From: Gordonia spumicola
Lineage (GTDB): Bacteria; Actinomycetota; Actinomycetes; Mycobacteriales; Mycobacteriaceae
Direction: 5' to 3'
Assembly: GCF_009932475.1 (NCBI RefSeq)
Contig: NZ_BJOV01000003.1
Span: 744,001-808,000, forward strand
Length of the DNA: 64,000 nucleotides
Shown: in pieces, positions 55,215 through 64,000 of the stretch
How the letters are laid out: the number at the start of each line of letters is the position of its first letter
How positions within the stretch are numbered: position 1 is the first letter of the stretch
Program-made: the position numbers and the translations under genes
The notes under the pieces: generated by a model
Told to the model about the DNA's origin: nothing
Database searches by the model: none
The model's input: the letters and a program-made list of their open reading frames with translations, nothing else

Positions 55215-55812
55215 GACGCCCGGACAACGCGCGTCCGAGGGTCAGCTCGTCGGCGAACTCGAGATCGCCGCCCATCGGCAGACCAGACGCGAGCCGCGTC
55301 ACCGACAGTCCGGGGAAGTCCTTGAGCATGCGCAGCAGGTAGGTCGCCGTCGCCTCGCCCTCGGTGTTCGGGTCGGTCGCGACGATGATCTCGCTGACCA
55401 CCGACCCGTCCGACTGCTCGGCGAGACGTTTGAGGAGCTCGCGGATGCGGAGCTGATCGGGGCCGATGCCCGACAGCGGGTCGAGCGCGCCGCCGAGAAC
55501 GTGATAGCGGCCGTCGAACTCGCGGGTCCGCTCGATCGCGTAGATGTCCTTCGGCTCCTCGACGACACAGATCTTCGTCGCGTCCCGCCGGGCGTCGGCA
55601 CAGATCCGGCAGAGTCGTTCGGCGGCGATGTTGCCGCACTCCGCGCAGAACGTGACGTCGTCACGCACCTTGCCGAGCGCCGCGACGAGTCGGTCGATCT
55701 CCACATTCTCGCCCGCGAGCAGGTGGAACGCGATGCGCTGCGCACCTTTCGGACCCAGTCCCGGCAGTTTCGCCAGCTGGTCGATCAGATCCTGGATGGG
55801 GCCCTCGTACAT
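55201..55812 (-). CDS. recR: Recombination mediator RecR
   Basis: This 203-aa protein has a helix-hairpin-helix ([20 protein letters not shown]) and a zinc finger with Cys56, Cys59, Cys68 and Cys71. The Toprim domain contains [16 protein letters not shown] and [17 protein letters not shown]. It loads RecA with RecF/RecO at gaps. It lies nine bases downstream of the ybaB gene, the widely conserved ybaB-recR pair. Confidence 0.96.
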   Translation of the reverse strand: MYEGPIQDLIDQLAKLPGLGPKGAQRIAFHLLAGENVEIDRLVAALGKVRDDVTFCAECGNIAAERLCRICADARRDATKICVVEEPKDIYAIERTREFDGRYHVLGGALDPLSGIGPDQLRIRELLKRLAEQSDGSVVSEIIVATDPNTEGEATATYLLRMLKDFPGLSVTRLASGLPMGGDLEFADELTLGRALSGRRVLV

Positions 55813-55821
55813 GCGGTCGAC

Positions 55822-56175
55822 TCAGCCCAGTCCGGGCAGTCCGCCCGCGAGCGGCCCCATCTTCTCCGCGGCGATCGCCTCGCGATTGCGGGCCAGATCG
55901 GCGAGCGCGCCGACAAGCAGGTCCTGCAAGGTCTCGACGTCGTCCGGGTCGACGACGTCGCGACCGATCTCGACCGCCGTCACATCGCCGGTGCCGTTGC
56001 CGATCACCTTCACCAGGCCGTTGCCCGCCTGGCCCTTGACCACGGTGTTCGCGATCTCCTCCTGAGCCGCGACGAGCTGGGCCTGCATCTGCTGGGCCTG
56101 CGCGAGGAGTCCGGCCATCGGGTTGTCCCCGCCGCCGCCACCGAAGAGGGCACTGGGATCGAATGCGTCAGTCAC
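55822..56175 (-). CDS. YbaB/EbfC-family nucleoid-associated protein
   Basis: This 117-aa DNA-binding protein has a Gly-rich N-terminus ([10 protein letters not shown]). The core [20 protein letters not shown] and the strand [20 protein letters not shown] follow, with a helical end [19 protein letters not shown]. It forms dimers that bridge or coat DNA. It is upstream of recR in the same transcript. Confidence 0.93.
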   Translation of the reverse strand: MTDAFDPSALFGGGGGDNPMAGLLAQAQQMQAQLVAAQEEIANTVVKGQAGNGLVKVIGNGTGDVTAVEIGRDVVDPDDVETLQDLLVGALADLARNREAIAAEKMGPLAGGLPGLG

Positions 56176-56194
56176 GACGTCAAGGATACTGCCC

Positions 56195-56524
56195 TCAGCG
56201 GAGCAGACGCTCCACGTGCTCGGCGAGTTCGTCGACGGTCACGTCGTCGCCCGCGATGACGTCGAACGAGATCACCTCGTCGCCGAACAGTCGGGCCGCC
56301 CGGGGGACGAGGGCGAACTCGAATCGGTCGTCGACGCGTCGCCACTGGGTCACCGCGTCGTACACGGGGGCGCTCGCGCCCGTCGTCAGGCAGTACTCGG
56401 CCGCGCGCGGGCCGCCGGGCAGGTCGCGTTGCAACTGCACGCACGCGTCCGACTCCTCGTCGAGGAACACAACGGCCTCGCACCCCAGGTCCGGATGCCG
56501 TTCGTAGCTTCCGATGATCGCCAT
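56195..56524 (-). CDS. Imm10-like small protein
   Basis: This 109-aa protein has the pattern [18 protein letters not shown], then [20 protein letters not shown] and [15 protein letters not shown]. This resembles the Imm10 immunity family by eye. No toxin is adjacent. ATG 56524 is chosen because the strand pattern starts right after it. It may be an ancient, domesticated immunity-like protein or something unrelated. Confidence 0.45.
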   Translation of the reverse strand: MAIIGSYERHPDLGCEAVVFLDEESDACVQLQRDLPGGPRAAEYCLTTGASAPVYDAVTQWRRVDDRFEFALVPRAARLFGDEVISFDVIAGDDVTVDELAEHVERLLR

Positions 56525-56541
56525 CGAACGAGCGTATCCGT

Positions 56542-57537
56542 TTAACATTCCCCGCTCACGAGCGGCGACCCTCCAGGAGGGCCTGCCGGGCCCGCATCGG
56601 TGACTGTTAAAACAGCGGTCAGGTCCCGGCGACTCTCGAACCGTCGGACCGAGCCTGTGAACGGGTCGATGAACGCGACGGAATGCGCGAGGAGACGCAG
56701 CGGCCTGGTGAAATCGTCGGCGGCGTCGACGCGTTCCCTGTCGACGTCGGGGTACAGCGGGTCGTCGACGATCGGCACGCCCAGTCCCGCCATGTGGAGT
56801 CGGAGTTGGTGCGTGCGGCCGGTGGCCGGGCGGAGTCGATAGAGGCCGAGATCACCGCCGCGGGACTCGATCATGTCGATGTCACTGACCGCGTTCACGT
56901 CGCCGTCGACGACGCGAGCCCGCAAGTCGCCCGCGTCCTTCTCGATCCGGTTCTCGACCCGCACGCCGACGAGCGACGGGTCTGCGGGCGCCAGCGCTCG
57001 ATACTCCTTCGTCACCTGCCTGGACGCGAAGAGGTCCTGGTAGGCGGCCCGCGAGTCGGGCCTGCGCGTGAACAGCAGGACTCCGGCGGTGAGACGGTCC
57101 AGCCGATGTACGGGTGCGACGTCGTCGCCGAACTCCCGCCGCAATCGCACCAGCGCCGTCTGCGTGACATGCGACCCGCGTGGCATGGTCGCGAGGAAGT
57201 GCGGCTTGTCGACGACGACCAGGCGGTCGTCGACATGCAGAACGGGCATGTCGAACGGGACCTCGGGCTCGTCCGGCAGGTCTCGGTAGAGGTACACCGG
57301 AGTCGGGCGGGTGACCGTGGCGGTCAGATCGACGGGGCGACCGTCCACGTCGACGATCTCCCCGGCCGCGGCGCGACGCTCGAGGTCATCGGACGTCCAA
57401 CCGGTCAACGACGGCGTGAGCAGCAGTGTGTCGGCGACGGACAGTCTCCGATCGCAGGTGCGCAGGACCACCCGGGTGGCGTCGACGCCGTCCCGGGCGG
57501 CCAGCGGCTTGGCGCGGCGGCGCCCCCGACGGCTCAG
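56542..57537 (-). CDS. RluA-family RNA pseudouridine synthase
   Basis: This protein of about 331 aa has the catalytic motif PVHRLDRLTAGVLLF (Asp in HRLDR). LHVDDRLVVVDKPHFLATMP precedes it and LRPATGRTHQLRLHMAGLGV follows. It isomerises uridine in rRNA or tRNA. The start is unusual: similarity suggests that translation begins near SRRGRRRAKPLAARDGVDAT. The only candidate there is CTG at 57537, which overlaps the upstream stop as CTGA, and the next in-frame start is GTG 57471. The frame also stays open upstream to an ATG at 57648, inside the SRPBCC gene. Confidence 0.85.
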   Translation of the reverse strand: MSRRGRRRAKPLAARDGVDATRVVLRTCDRRLSVADTLLLTPSLTGWTSDDLERRAAAGEIVDVDGRPVDLTATVTRPTPVYLYRDLPDEPEVPFDMPVLHVDDRLVVVDKPHFLATMPRGSHVTQTALVRLRREFGDDVAPVHRLDRLTAGVLLFTRRPDSRAAYQDLFASRQVTKEYRALAPADPSLVGVRVENRIEKDAGDLRARVVDGDVNAVSDIDMIESRGGDLGLYRLRPATGRTHQLRLHMAGLGVPIVDDPLYPDVDRERVDAADDFTRPLRLLAHSVAFIDPFTGSVRRFESRRDLTAVLTVTDAGPAGPPGGSPLVSGEC

Positions 57538-57971
57538 TTCTCGAGCCGAGTCTTCAGGTTGCCGAGCAGTTCGTTCTGGATGCGGTTCAGGCCCTTCGGG
57601 GCGAAAGTGCGCTCGAAGAATCCGCCGATGCCGCCCGCGCCCTTCCACGAGGTGGTGGTCTCGACCTGTGCGCCCGCACCCGCCGCGGTCACGCGGTAGG
57701 TGGTCACCATCGTCGAGTTGCGGTCGGTCTCGGTGATCGTGTCACCTGCGACGGCGACGTCGGCGAGGACGTCGCGCGAACGCTTCTCGGTGGCCTGCAG
57801 GACCCAACCGACGACGGTGCCCGCGCCCGTGCCGCCCTCGACCACGCGGTACTCGCGGTAGTTGGCGGGAAGGATCGCCGAGCGGACCGACGCGTAGTCG
57901 GCCAGAGCCGAGAGGACGGTGTCCGCGGGTGCGGCGATCTGGACGGTTGCGGTGGCGGTGACCTGACCCAC
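57534..57971 (-). CDS. SRPBCC-family protein (Rv3718c-like)
   Basis: This 145-aa START/SRPBCC-fold protein begins GQVTATATVQIAAPADTVLS. It includes ADYASVRSAILPANYREYRV and the terminal GFFERTFAPKGLNRIQNELL. It would bind a hydrophobic ligand in its cavity. GTG 57971 has a GGAGT site eight bases upstream. It corresponds to Rv3718c and is divergent from the FAD oxidase gene, as in M. tuberculosis. Confidence 0.87.
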   Translation of the reverse strand: MGQVTATATVQIAAPADTVLSALADYASVRSAILPANYREYRVVEGGTGAGTVVGWVLQATEKRSRDVLADVAVAGDTITETDRNSTMVTTYRVTAAGAGAQVETTTSWKGAGGIGGFFERTFAPKGLNRIQNELLGNLKTRLEN

Positions 57972-58072
57972 TTGGGTGACTCCTTTGAGCGTATGCGCTG
58001 CTCCCGCGTGCGGGAGCCTGTCCCTCCACGGTACTTGTGATCCTGTCTGCACCGTTCATTCGTGACGAGCGC

Positions 58073-58084
58073 TACGGTGGCTAT
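58073..58084 (+). promoter_or_regulatory. -10 box for leaderless FAD oxidase transcript
   Basis: TACGGT (58073-58078) ends six bases before GTG 58085, with no ribosome binding site. Confidence 0.45.
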
Positions 58085-59497
58085 GTGGCCGCCATCCGTT
58101 CGGAGTACAACGTCGCCGCGTTCGATCGCGGCGTCGCCCGCCTCATCGACAGTTACCGCGCGATCCCGCCCGGAGCGACCGTCCGCCTCGCGAAGAAGAC
58201 GTCGAACCTGTTCCGCAAGCGCGCCGCGGTGACCGCTCCCGGACTGGACGTCTCGGGTCTGGACTCGGTGATCTCCGTCGACCCGGCGACGCGAACCGCC
58301 CAGGTGGCGGGCATGTGCACGTACGAGGACCTGGTGGACGCGACGCTCGCGCACGGCCTGGCGCCGACCGTCGTCCCTCAGCTGAAGACGATCACCCTCG
58401 GCGGCGCGGTGACCGGCATGGGAATCGAATCGACGGCGTTCCGCAACGGACTCCCCCACGAGGCCGTCGAGGAGATCGAGATCCTCACCGGCGCGGGCGG
58501 ACTCGTCGTCGCCAGGCCCGACAACGAGTACCGCGACCTGTTCTTCGGATTCCCCAACTCGTACGGGACGCTGGGCTATTCGGTGCGGCTGCGGATCCGC
58601 CTGGAGCAGGTGAAGCCGTACGTCGAACTGCGCCATGTGCGGTTCACCGATCTCGACGAGATGCAGCGAACGATGGCGACGATCGCCGCCGACCACGTCT
58701 ACCGGGGCGAGCAGGTCGACTACCTGGACGGCGTCGTCTTCAGCGCCGAGGAGAGCTACCTCGTGCTCGGCCGTCAGACCGATGAGGCCGGGCCGGTCAG
58801 CGACTACACCGGCATGCGGATCTTCTACCGCTCCATCCAGCACGACGACGTCGACGCCCCGAAACGGGACCGACTCACGATCCGCGACTACCTGTGGCGG
58901 TGGGACACCGACTGGTTCTGGTGCTCGCGGGCGTTCGGCGCCCAGAATCCACGGATCCGCCGGTTCTGGCCGAAGAGGTACCTGCGCAGCAGCTTCTACT
59001 GGAAGCTCATCGGGTACGACCACCGGTGGAACGTCGCCGATCGGCTCAACGCGCGCAAGGGTCTGCCCGCCAATGAGCGGGTGGTTCAAGACATCGAGGT
59101 GCCGATCGAGCGAACCGCCGAGTTCATGCGGTGGTTCCTGCGGGACGTCCCCATCGAACCGGTGTGGCTGTGCCCGTTGACGCTGGCCGAACCGTCACCC
59201 GGCGACGACACGCAACCCTGGCCCCTCTATCCCCTGCAGCGCGGGCGCACGTACGTGAACATCGGATTCTGGTCGGCCGTCCCCGTCACGCCGGGCAAGC
59301 CCGGCCACACGAACCGGCTGATCGAGAAGAAGGTCAGTGGACTCGGCGGCCACAAGTCGCTGTACTCGGAATCGTTCTATCCGGAGGACGAATTCTCGGC
59401 GCTCTACGGGGGCGAGGCGTATCGCCTGCTCAAGGAGCGATACGACCCGGACGGCAGGCTCCTGCGCCTATACGAGAAAGCGGTGAAGCAACAGTGA
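58085..59497 (+). CDS. FAD-binding oxidoreductase (Rv3719-like)
   Basis: This 470-aa protein has the FAD-binding type 4 (PCMH) fold: AQVAGMCTYEDLVDATLAHG, then VVPQLKTITLGGAVTGMGIE and NSYGTLGYSVRLRIRLEQVK. Its C-terminal part resembles DHCR24/DIMINUTO-like reductases (TYVNIGFWSAVP). The stop overlaps the GTG of the cyclopropane-type methyltransferase (GTGA). Such pairs make 10-methyl or methylene branched fatty acids, where the methyltransferase adds the C1 unit and the flavoprotein reduces the product. This function is inferred from the pairing. Confidence 0.85.
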   Translation: MAAIRSEYNVAAFDRGVARLIDSYRAIPPGATVRLAKKTSNLFRKRAAVTAPGLDVSGLDSVISVDPATRTAQVAGMCTYEDLVDATLAHGLAPTVVPQLKTITLGGAVTGMGIESTAFRNGLPHEAVEEIEILTGAGGLVVARPDNEYRDLFFGFPNSYGTLGYSVRLRIRLEQVKPYVELRHVRFTDLDEMQRTMATIAADHVYRGEQVDYLDGVVFSAEESYLVLGRQTDEAGPVSDYTGMRIFYRSIQHDDVDAPKRDRLTIRDYLWRWDTDWFWCSRAFGAQNPRIRRFWPKRYLRSSFYWKLIGYDHRWNVADRLNARKGLPANERVVQDIEVPIERTAEFMRWFLRDVPIEPVWLCPLTLAEPSPGDDTQPWPLYPLQRGRTYVNIGFWSAVPVTPGKPGHTNRLIEKKVSGLGGHKSLYSESFYPEDEFSALYGGEAYRLLKERYDPDGRLLRLYEKAVKQQ

Positions 59498-60762
59498 AAC
59501 TCGCGCACGTCTTCGAGCGACTGGTCGGGCACGAGCTCGGCATCAAGGTGACGGCGTACGACGGCAGCAGTGCCGGACCGGACGACGCCCAGTACGGGCT
59601 GCATCTGAAGAATCCGCGCGCGACCACATATCTCGTCACGGCGCCCGGCGATCTCGGGCTGGCTCGCGCCTACGTGTCCGGCGACCTCGAGATGACCGGC
59701 GGACACCCCGGCGACCCGTACGGCATGCTGCAGGCTCTCGCCGCCGACCTGAAGTTCACCAAGCCGAGCCCGCTCGAACTCGTCGGCGTCGCACGCGAGA
59801 TCGGCGTCGAGCATTTCAAGCCGATCGCCCCGCCCCCGCAGGAGTCGCTGCCCAAGTGGCGCCGGATGGCCGAAGGCCTGCGGCACAGTCGCGAGCGGGA
59901 CGCCGAGGCCATCCACTACCACTACGACGTGTCGAATCGCTTCTACGAGCTGGTCCTCGGCGAATCGATGACGTACACGTGCGCCGTCTACCCGCATGAA
60001 GGCGCCACCCTAGAGGAGGCGCAGGAGAACAAGTACCGACTGATCTTCGACAAACTCCGACTGCAACCCGGCGACAAACTGCTCGACATCGGCTGCGGTT
60101 GGGGCGGCATGGTCCGCTACGCGGCGCGGCGGGGCGTCCACGCGCTGGGCGTCACCCTGTCCCTGGAACAGGCGCAGTGGGCGCAGAAGGCGATCGCCGA
60201 CGAAGGACTGAGCGAATTCGCCGAGGTCAGGCACAGCGACTACCGCGACGTCCCCGAGACCGGATTCGACGCGGTCTCGTCGATCGGCCTCACCGAGCAC
60301 ATCGGCGTCGCCAACTACCCGAAGTACTTCACGTTCATGCGCGACAAGGTCAAGCCCGGCGGCATGATCCTGAACCACTGCATCACCCGGCCAGAGAACA
60401 AGCACCGAAGCAAGGCCGGCCCGTTCATCGACCGCTACGTGTTCCCCGACGGCGAACTCACCGGCAGCGGCACGATCATCGCCAAGATGCAGGACGTCCC
60501 GCGCCTCGAAGTGATCCACGAGGAGAACTTCCGCATCCACTACGCGATGACGCTCCGCGACTGGAACGCCAATCTCGTGAAGAACTGGGACGAGGCCGTC
60601 GCCGAGGTCGGTGAGGGCACCGCCCGACTCTGGGGCCTGTACATGGCGGGCTGCCGCATCGGTTTCGAACGCAACATCGTCCAACTCCACCACGCCCTGG
60701 CGACCAGACTGCACCTCGACCAGGAGCAGACCCTGCCGCTGCGGCCCTGGTGGGTCCCCTGA
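59494..60762 (+). CDS. SAM-dependent cyclopropane-fatty-acid-type methyltransferase (Rv3720-like)
   Basis: This 422-aa protein has an N-terminal lipid-binding part (1-130). The SAM domain has LLDIGCGWGGMVRYAARRGV, VTLSLEQAQWAQKAIAD and the catalytic-region YDVSNRFYELVLGESMTYTC. The SIGLTEHIGVANY glutamate is present. It methylates unsaturated phospholipid acyl chains. It is coupled to the FAD oxidase upstream. Confidence 0.9.
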   Translation: MKLAHVFERLVGHELGIKVTAYDGSSAGPDDAQYGLHLKNPRATTYLVTAPGDLGLARAYVSGDLEMTGGHPGDPYGMLQALAADLKFTKPSPLELVGVAREIGVEHFKPIAPPPQESLPKWRRMAEGLRHSRERDAEAIHYHYDVSNRFYELVLGESMTYTCAVYPHEGATLEEAQENKYRLIFDKLRLQPGDKLLDIGCGWGGMVRYAARRGVHALGVTLSLEQAQWAQKAIADEGLSEFAEVRHSDYRDVPETGFDAVSSIGLTEHIGVANYPKYFTFMRDKVKPGGMILNHCITRPENKHRSKAGPFIDRYVFPDGELTGSGTIIAKMQDVPRLEVIHEENFRIHYAMTLRDWNANLVKNWDEAVAEVGEGTARLWGLYMAGCRIGFERNIVQLHHALATRLHLDQEQTLPLRPWWVP

Positions 60763-60782
60763 TCGACGTCTAGGAGACGTCT

Positions 60783-60863
60783 CACCGCGAAGATCGCGCC
60801 GCTGACGGTGTCACGAGGGCATATTGCCCTCGAACCGGCGTCAGCAGCGCGATCTTCGCGGTG
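60783..60863. terminator. Large nested palindrome between methyltransferase and dnaX
   Basis: Outer arms of 25 bp (60783-60807 with 60839-60863, one mismatch) enclose an inner 8-bp hairpin (60814-60821 with 60825-60832). The structure ends one base before the dnaX stop and can end both convergent transcripts. Confidence 0.8.
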
Positions 60864-63158
60864 TCATTCGACGGGTCGGGCTCCGAGTTCGGATTTGAGC
60901 AGTTCCAGCGCCACCTGATCGGGGTCGAGGCGGGCGTCCGGCGTCGCCGTGTGCGCCTCGGCGACCATCTCGTCGCGTTCGTCGTCGGTGAGGTCCTCGT
61001 CGGCGGTGAGCGGCTCGGGTTCGGGTTCCGGTTCGGGTTCCGGCTCTGGAGCCCGCTCTTCACGCGGGCGACTCGGGCGGGTGAACGTCTGGCGCTTCGG
61101 CGGCTCGGGCGGGGTCTCGGACTTCACCGCGGGAGCCGAGTCGGGCGTCGCCTGGACGACGCTGACCGAATTGCCGGGACCGAACACCTCGCCGATCGCC
61201 GCGGTCAGAGCGCGGAGTCCGCGGTCGTCGGAGAGTCGTCCGACCAGGGCACTGTGCGGATGGCCGAGCACGATCTCCGACCCCGCGACCGCGTGCACGA
61301 ACGCTGCGGACAGCATCGCTTCCAGGACGCTGCTCTGCGATCGGACCGCGGCCCGGATGTCGGGCCAACGAGCCGTCACCTGCTCCACCGTCAGACCGGA
61401 CGCCGCCGCTGCGGGCTCGGGCTCCGGCGCGGGAGCGGGTGCACGTCGTGGCGGGTCGTACGGCTCGGGCGGAACGTCCATCGCGGGCTCGGGCGGCAGC
61501 GGAATGTCGTCGACGGACGCCTGGCGACGCCGCGGTTCACGCGGAGGCGTCTCGGCTCGACCCGACGGGCGGGCGGGCTCGTCCTTCTGCTCGGGCGCGG
61601 CAGGTGCGTCGGCCGGGCCTCTCGACTCCGCTCGAGGATCCGGGGAACGCTCGGGTTCCGGCGCACGCTCGGGTTCCGGCGCACGCTCGGGTTCCGGCAC
61701 GCGCTCGGGTTCCGGCACGCGCTCGGGTTCCGGCGCGCGCTGGGGTTCGGCCACTCGCTGCGGTTCGGGCGCGCGTTGGGGTTCCGGCGCACGTCGAGGT
61801 TCGGGGGCCGCTGCGGGCGCGGGAGCCTGGGCGGGTGCGGGCACCGGTTCCGGTGCCTGAGCAGGCCGACTGTCCGGTGCCTGCGCGGGCCCCTCCGGCT
61901 TGCGCTGCGAGGGGCGGGTGAAACGCGACGGCGGTTCGTCGGGCCTCGGCGCCGCGGGCGCGCTCGACGGACGCGGACCGTCTGCGCCCGCGGGGGCGGC
62001 CGCACCGGCCGGGCGGCGTTCGAGGGTCTCGATGCGCTGAAGCAGGGCGGCGTCGTCGGAGGAGACGCCGGGCAGCAGCATCCGCGAGCACATCACCTCC
62101 AGCAGGAGCCGGGGCGACGTGGTGCCGCGCATGTCGCCGAGCGCGGCGTGCGCGACCTCGGCGTACCGGGTGAGGGTCGCGGGTCCGAGGTGGTCGACGA
62201 CGGCCTTCATGCGGACGAGTTGATCGTCCGGCGCTTCGACGAGTCCGCGGTCGGCGGCGTCGGGGACGGCCTGCAGCAGGATCAGGTCGCGGAAGCGGTC
62301 GAGGAGGTCGATCGCGAAACGTCGCGGGTCGTGACCCGCGTCGACGACCCGTTCCACCACCCCGAACAGCGCCGATCCGTCACCGGCGGCGAGCGCGTCG
62401 ACGGCGGCGTCGATCAGGGCGGAGTCGGTGACACCGAGGAGGGAGAGGGCCCGGTCGTAGGTGACGCCCTCCGGTCCGGCTCCGGCGAGGAGTTGGTCGA
62501 GGATGCTCAGCGAGTCGCGCGGCGATCCGCCGCCCGCCCGGATCACGAGCGGGTACACCTCGGGGGCGACGAGGACGTTCTCCTTGGCGCAGATGCCTTC
62601 GAGGAGTCCGCGCATCACCGGCGGAGCGAGCAACCGGAACGGGTAGTGGTGGGTGCGCGACTTGATCGTGGTGAGCACCTTCTCGGGCTCGGTGGTCGCG
62701 AAGATGAAGATGAGGTGCTCCGGCGGCTCCTCGACGATCTTGAGGAGCGCGTTGAAGCCCGCCGACGAGACCATGTGCGCCTCGTCGATGATGAACACGC
62801 GGTACCGCGATTCGGCCGGGGCGTAGAACGCACGATCGCGCAGGTCGCGGGTGTCGTCGACGCCGCCGTGGCTGGCCGCGTCGAGCTCGACCACGTCGAG
62901 GTTGCCGGGTCCGCCGGGGCCGAGCGACACGCACGAGTTGCAGACGCCGCACGGCGTCGACGTTGGCCCTTCGGCGCAGTTGAGGGACCGCGCGAGGATG
63001 CGCGCCGACGACGTCTTACCGCAACCGCGCGGACCCGAGAACAGGTATGCGTGGTTGATGCGGCCCGCGTCGAGCGCGCGGCTCAACGGATCGGTGACGT
63101 GCTCCTGGCCTACGACTTCGGCGAACGTCGCCGGGCGGTATGTGCGATAGAGGGCCAC
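60864..63158 (-). CDS. dnaX: DNA polymerase III gamma/tau subunit
   Basis: This 764-aa clamp-loader ATPase of the replisome starts with GTG and ALYRTYRPATFAEVVGQEHV. It has Walker A SGPRGCGKTS (about 41-50), a four-Cys zinc motif (CAEGPTSTPCGVCNSC), Walker B FIIDEAHMVS and the sensor FIFATTEPEKV. Domain III ends near residue 380. A long Pro/Glu/Ala linker with repeated PEPER/PEPQR units (about 450-500) is followed by the tau-specific C-terminal domain (about 575-665) and an acidic end. It matches Rv3721c. Confidence 0.95.
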   Translation of the reverse strand: MALYRTYRPATFAEVVGQEHVTDPLSRALDAGRINHAYLFSGPRGCGKTSSARILARSLNCAEGPTSTPCGVCNSCVSLGPGGPGNLDVVELDAASHGGVDDTRDLRDRAFYAPAESRYRVFIIDEAHMVSSAGFNALLKIVEEPPEHLIFIFATTEPEKVLTTIKSRTHHYPFRLLAPPVMRGLLEGICAKENVLVAPEVYPLVIRAGGGSPRDSLSILDQLLAGAGPEGVTYDRALSLLGVTDSALIDAAVDALAAGDGSALFGVVERVVDAGHDPRRFAIDLLDRFRDLILLQAVPDAADRGLVEAPDDQLVRMKAVVDHLGPATLTRYAEVAHAALGDMRGTTSPRLLLEVMCSRMLLPGVSSDDAALLQRIETLERRPAGAAAPAGADGPRPSSAPAAPRPDEPPSRFTRPSQRKPEGPAQAPDSRPAQAPEPVPAPAQAPAPAAAPEPRRAPEPQRAPEPQRVAEPQRAPEPERVPEPERVPEPERAPEPERAPEPERSPDPRAESRGPADAPAAPEQKDEPARPSGRAETPPREPRRRQASVDDIPLPPEPAMDVPPEPYDPPRRAPAPAPEPEPAAAASGLTVEQVTARWPDIRAAVRSQSSVLEAMLSAAFVHAVAGSEIVLGHPHSALVGRLSDDRGLRALTAAIGEVFGPGNSVSVVQATPDSAPAVKSETPPEPPKRQTFTRPSRPREERAPEPEPEPEPEPEPLTADEDLTDDERDEMVAEAHTATPDARLDPDQVALELLKSELGARPVE
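61650..61810 (-). repeat. 18-bp minisatellite in the dnaX linker
   Basis: About eight tandem units encode variants of APEPER or APEPQR. The DNA repeat is nearly perfect in some adjacent units. Confidence 0.7.
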
Positions 63159-63167
63159 AGGTGAAGA

Positions 63168-64000
<833 letters not shown>

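Noticed and set aside
60861..63164. Long plus-strand frame over dnaX
   Set aside because: It is a codon-composition shadow of dnaX, Gly/Arg-rich and without motifs.

Overview
The window is high-GC DNA from a mycolic-acid actinobacterium (order Mycobacteriales). Gene order at both ends follows Mycobacterium tuberculosis closely. Positions 1-13223 match Rv3672c to Rv3683 (NUDIX, TlpA-like, nth, Rv3675, crp, MBL hydrolase, RidA, Rv3678A, two ArsA-like ATPases, whiB4, ponA2, metallophosphoesterase). Positions 52523-64000 match Rv3712 to Rv3722c (murT, gatD, kinase, recR, ybaB, SRPBCC, FAD oxidase, cfa-type methyltransferase, dnaX, aspartate aminotransferase). The asd-ask pair and leuA (Rv3708c to Rv3710) lie between them but are separated by about 17 kb of other genes. 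The MspA-type porin, WhiB4 and many start codons placed a few bases after a -10 hexamer fit this order. A genus such as Gordonia or Williamsia is plausible but is an inference from memory, not a search result.

Layout. 1-13.2 kb: conserved housekeeping and envelope genes. 13.2-22.8 kb: tRNA-Pro, a DUF2975/XRE regulatory pair with a clear promoter-operator, secreted and membrane proteins, Ohr, a secreted lipase, and an AAA+ ATPase coupled to a TPR-membrane protein. 22.8-27.95 kb: asd, ask (with an internal start for a beta subunit), a GPI-mannosyltransferase-like membrane protein, and a FadR-type regulator followed by a soluble Cache-domain sensor. 27.95-36.2 kb: a toxin/immunity island on the minus strand. 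Read in its own direction it holds an MspA-type porin gene (frameshifted), a small membrane protein, a 782-aa secreted polymorphic toxin and its overlapping immunity gene, an IS630 remnant, a candidate immunity gene split by a complete ISL3-family element with a perfect 8-bp target duplication, another candidate immunity gene, and an orphan HNH toxin tip with a SUKH-like immunity gene. A 36-bp imperfect direct repeat brackets this last module, and one copy covers the 3' end of the Cache gene. 36.2-40.3 kb: a polyamine-type ABC transporter (potABCD-like). 40.5-52.5 kb: two DHA2 exporters (one divergent from a WYL regulator), a hemophore-like secreted protein, leuA with a Leu-codon leader peptide, a secreted protein with five Ig-like repeats of exactly 97 residues, an ASCH protein and an HSL-type esterase. 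52.5-64 kb: cell-wall amidation (murT-gatD), recombination and replication genes, and lipid methylation.

The most unusual region is 27.95-36.2 kb. Its base composition is visibly lower in GC and it carries mobile elements. It looks like a porin-linked polymorphic toxin locus that has collected spare toxin and immunity modules, inserted between a sensor/regulator pair and a polyamine transporter. Regulation readable from sequence includes the leuA leader, the inverted repeat over the DUF2975 -35 box, the GGACAG/CTGTCC repeat between the WYL regulator and its neighbouring exporter, and many perfect hairpin terminators.
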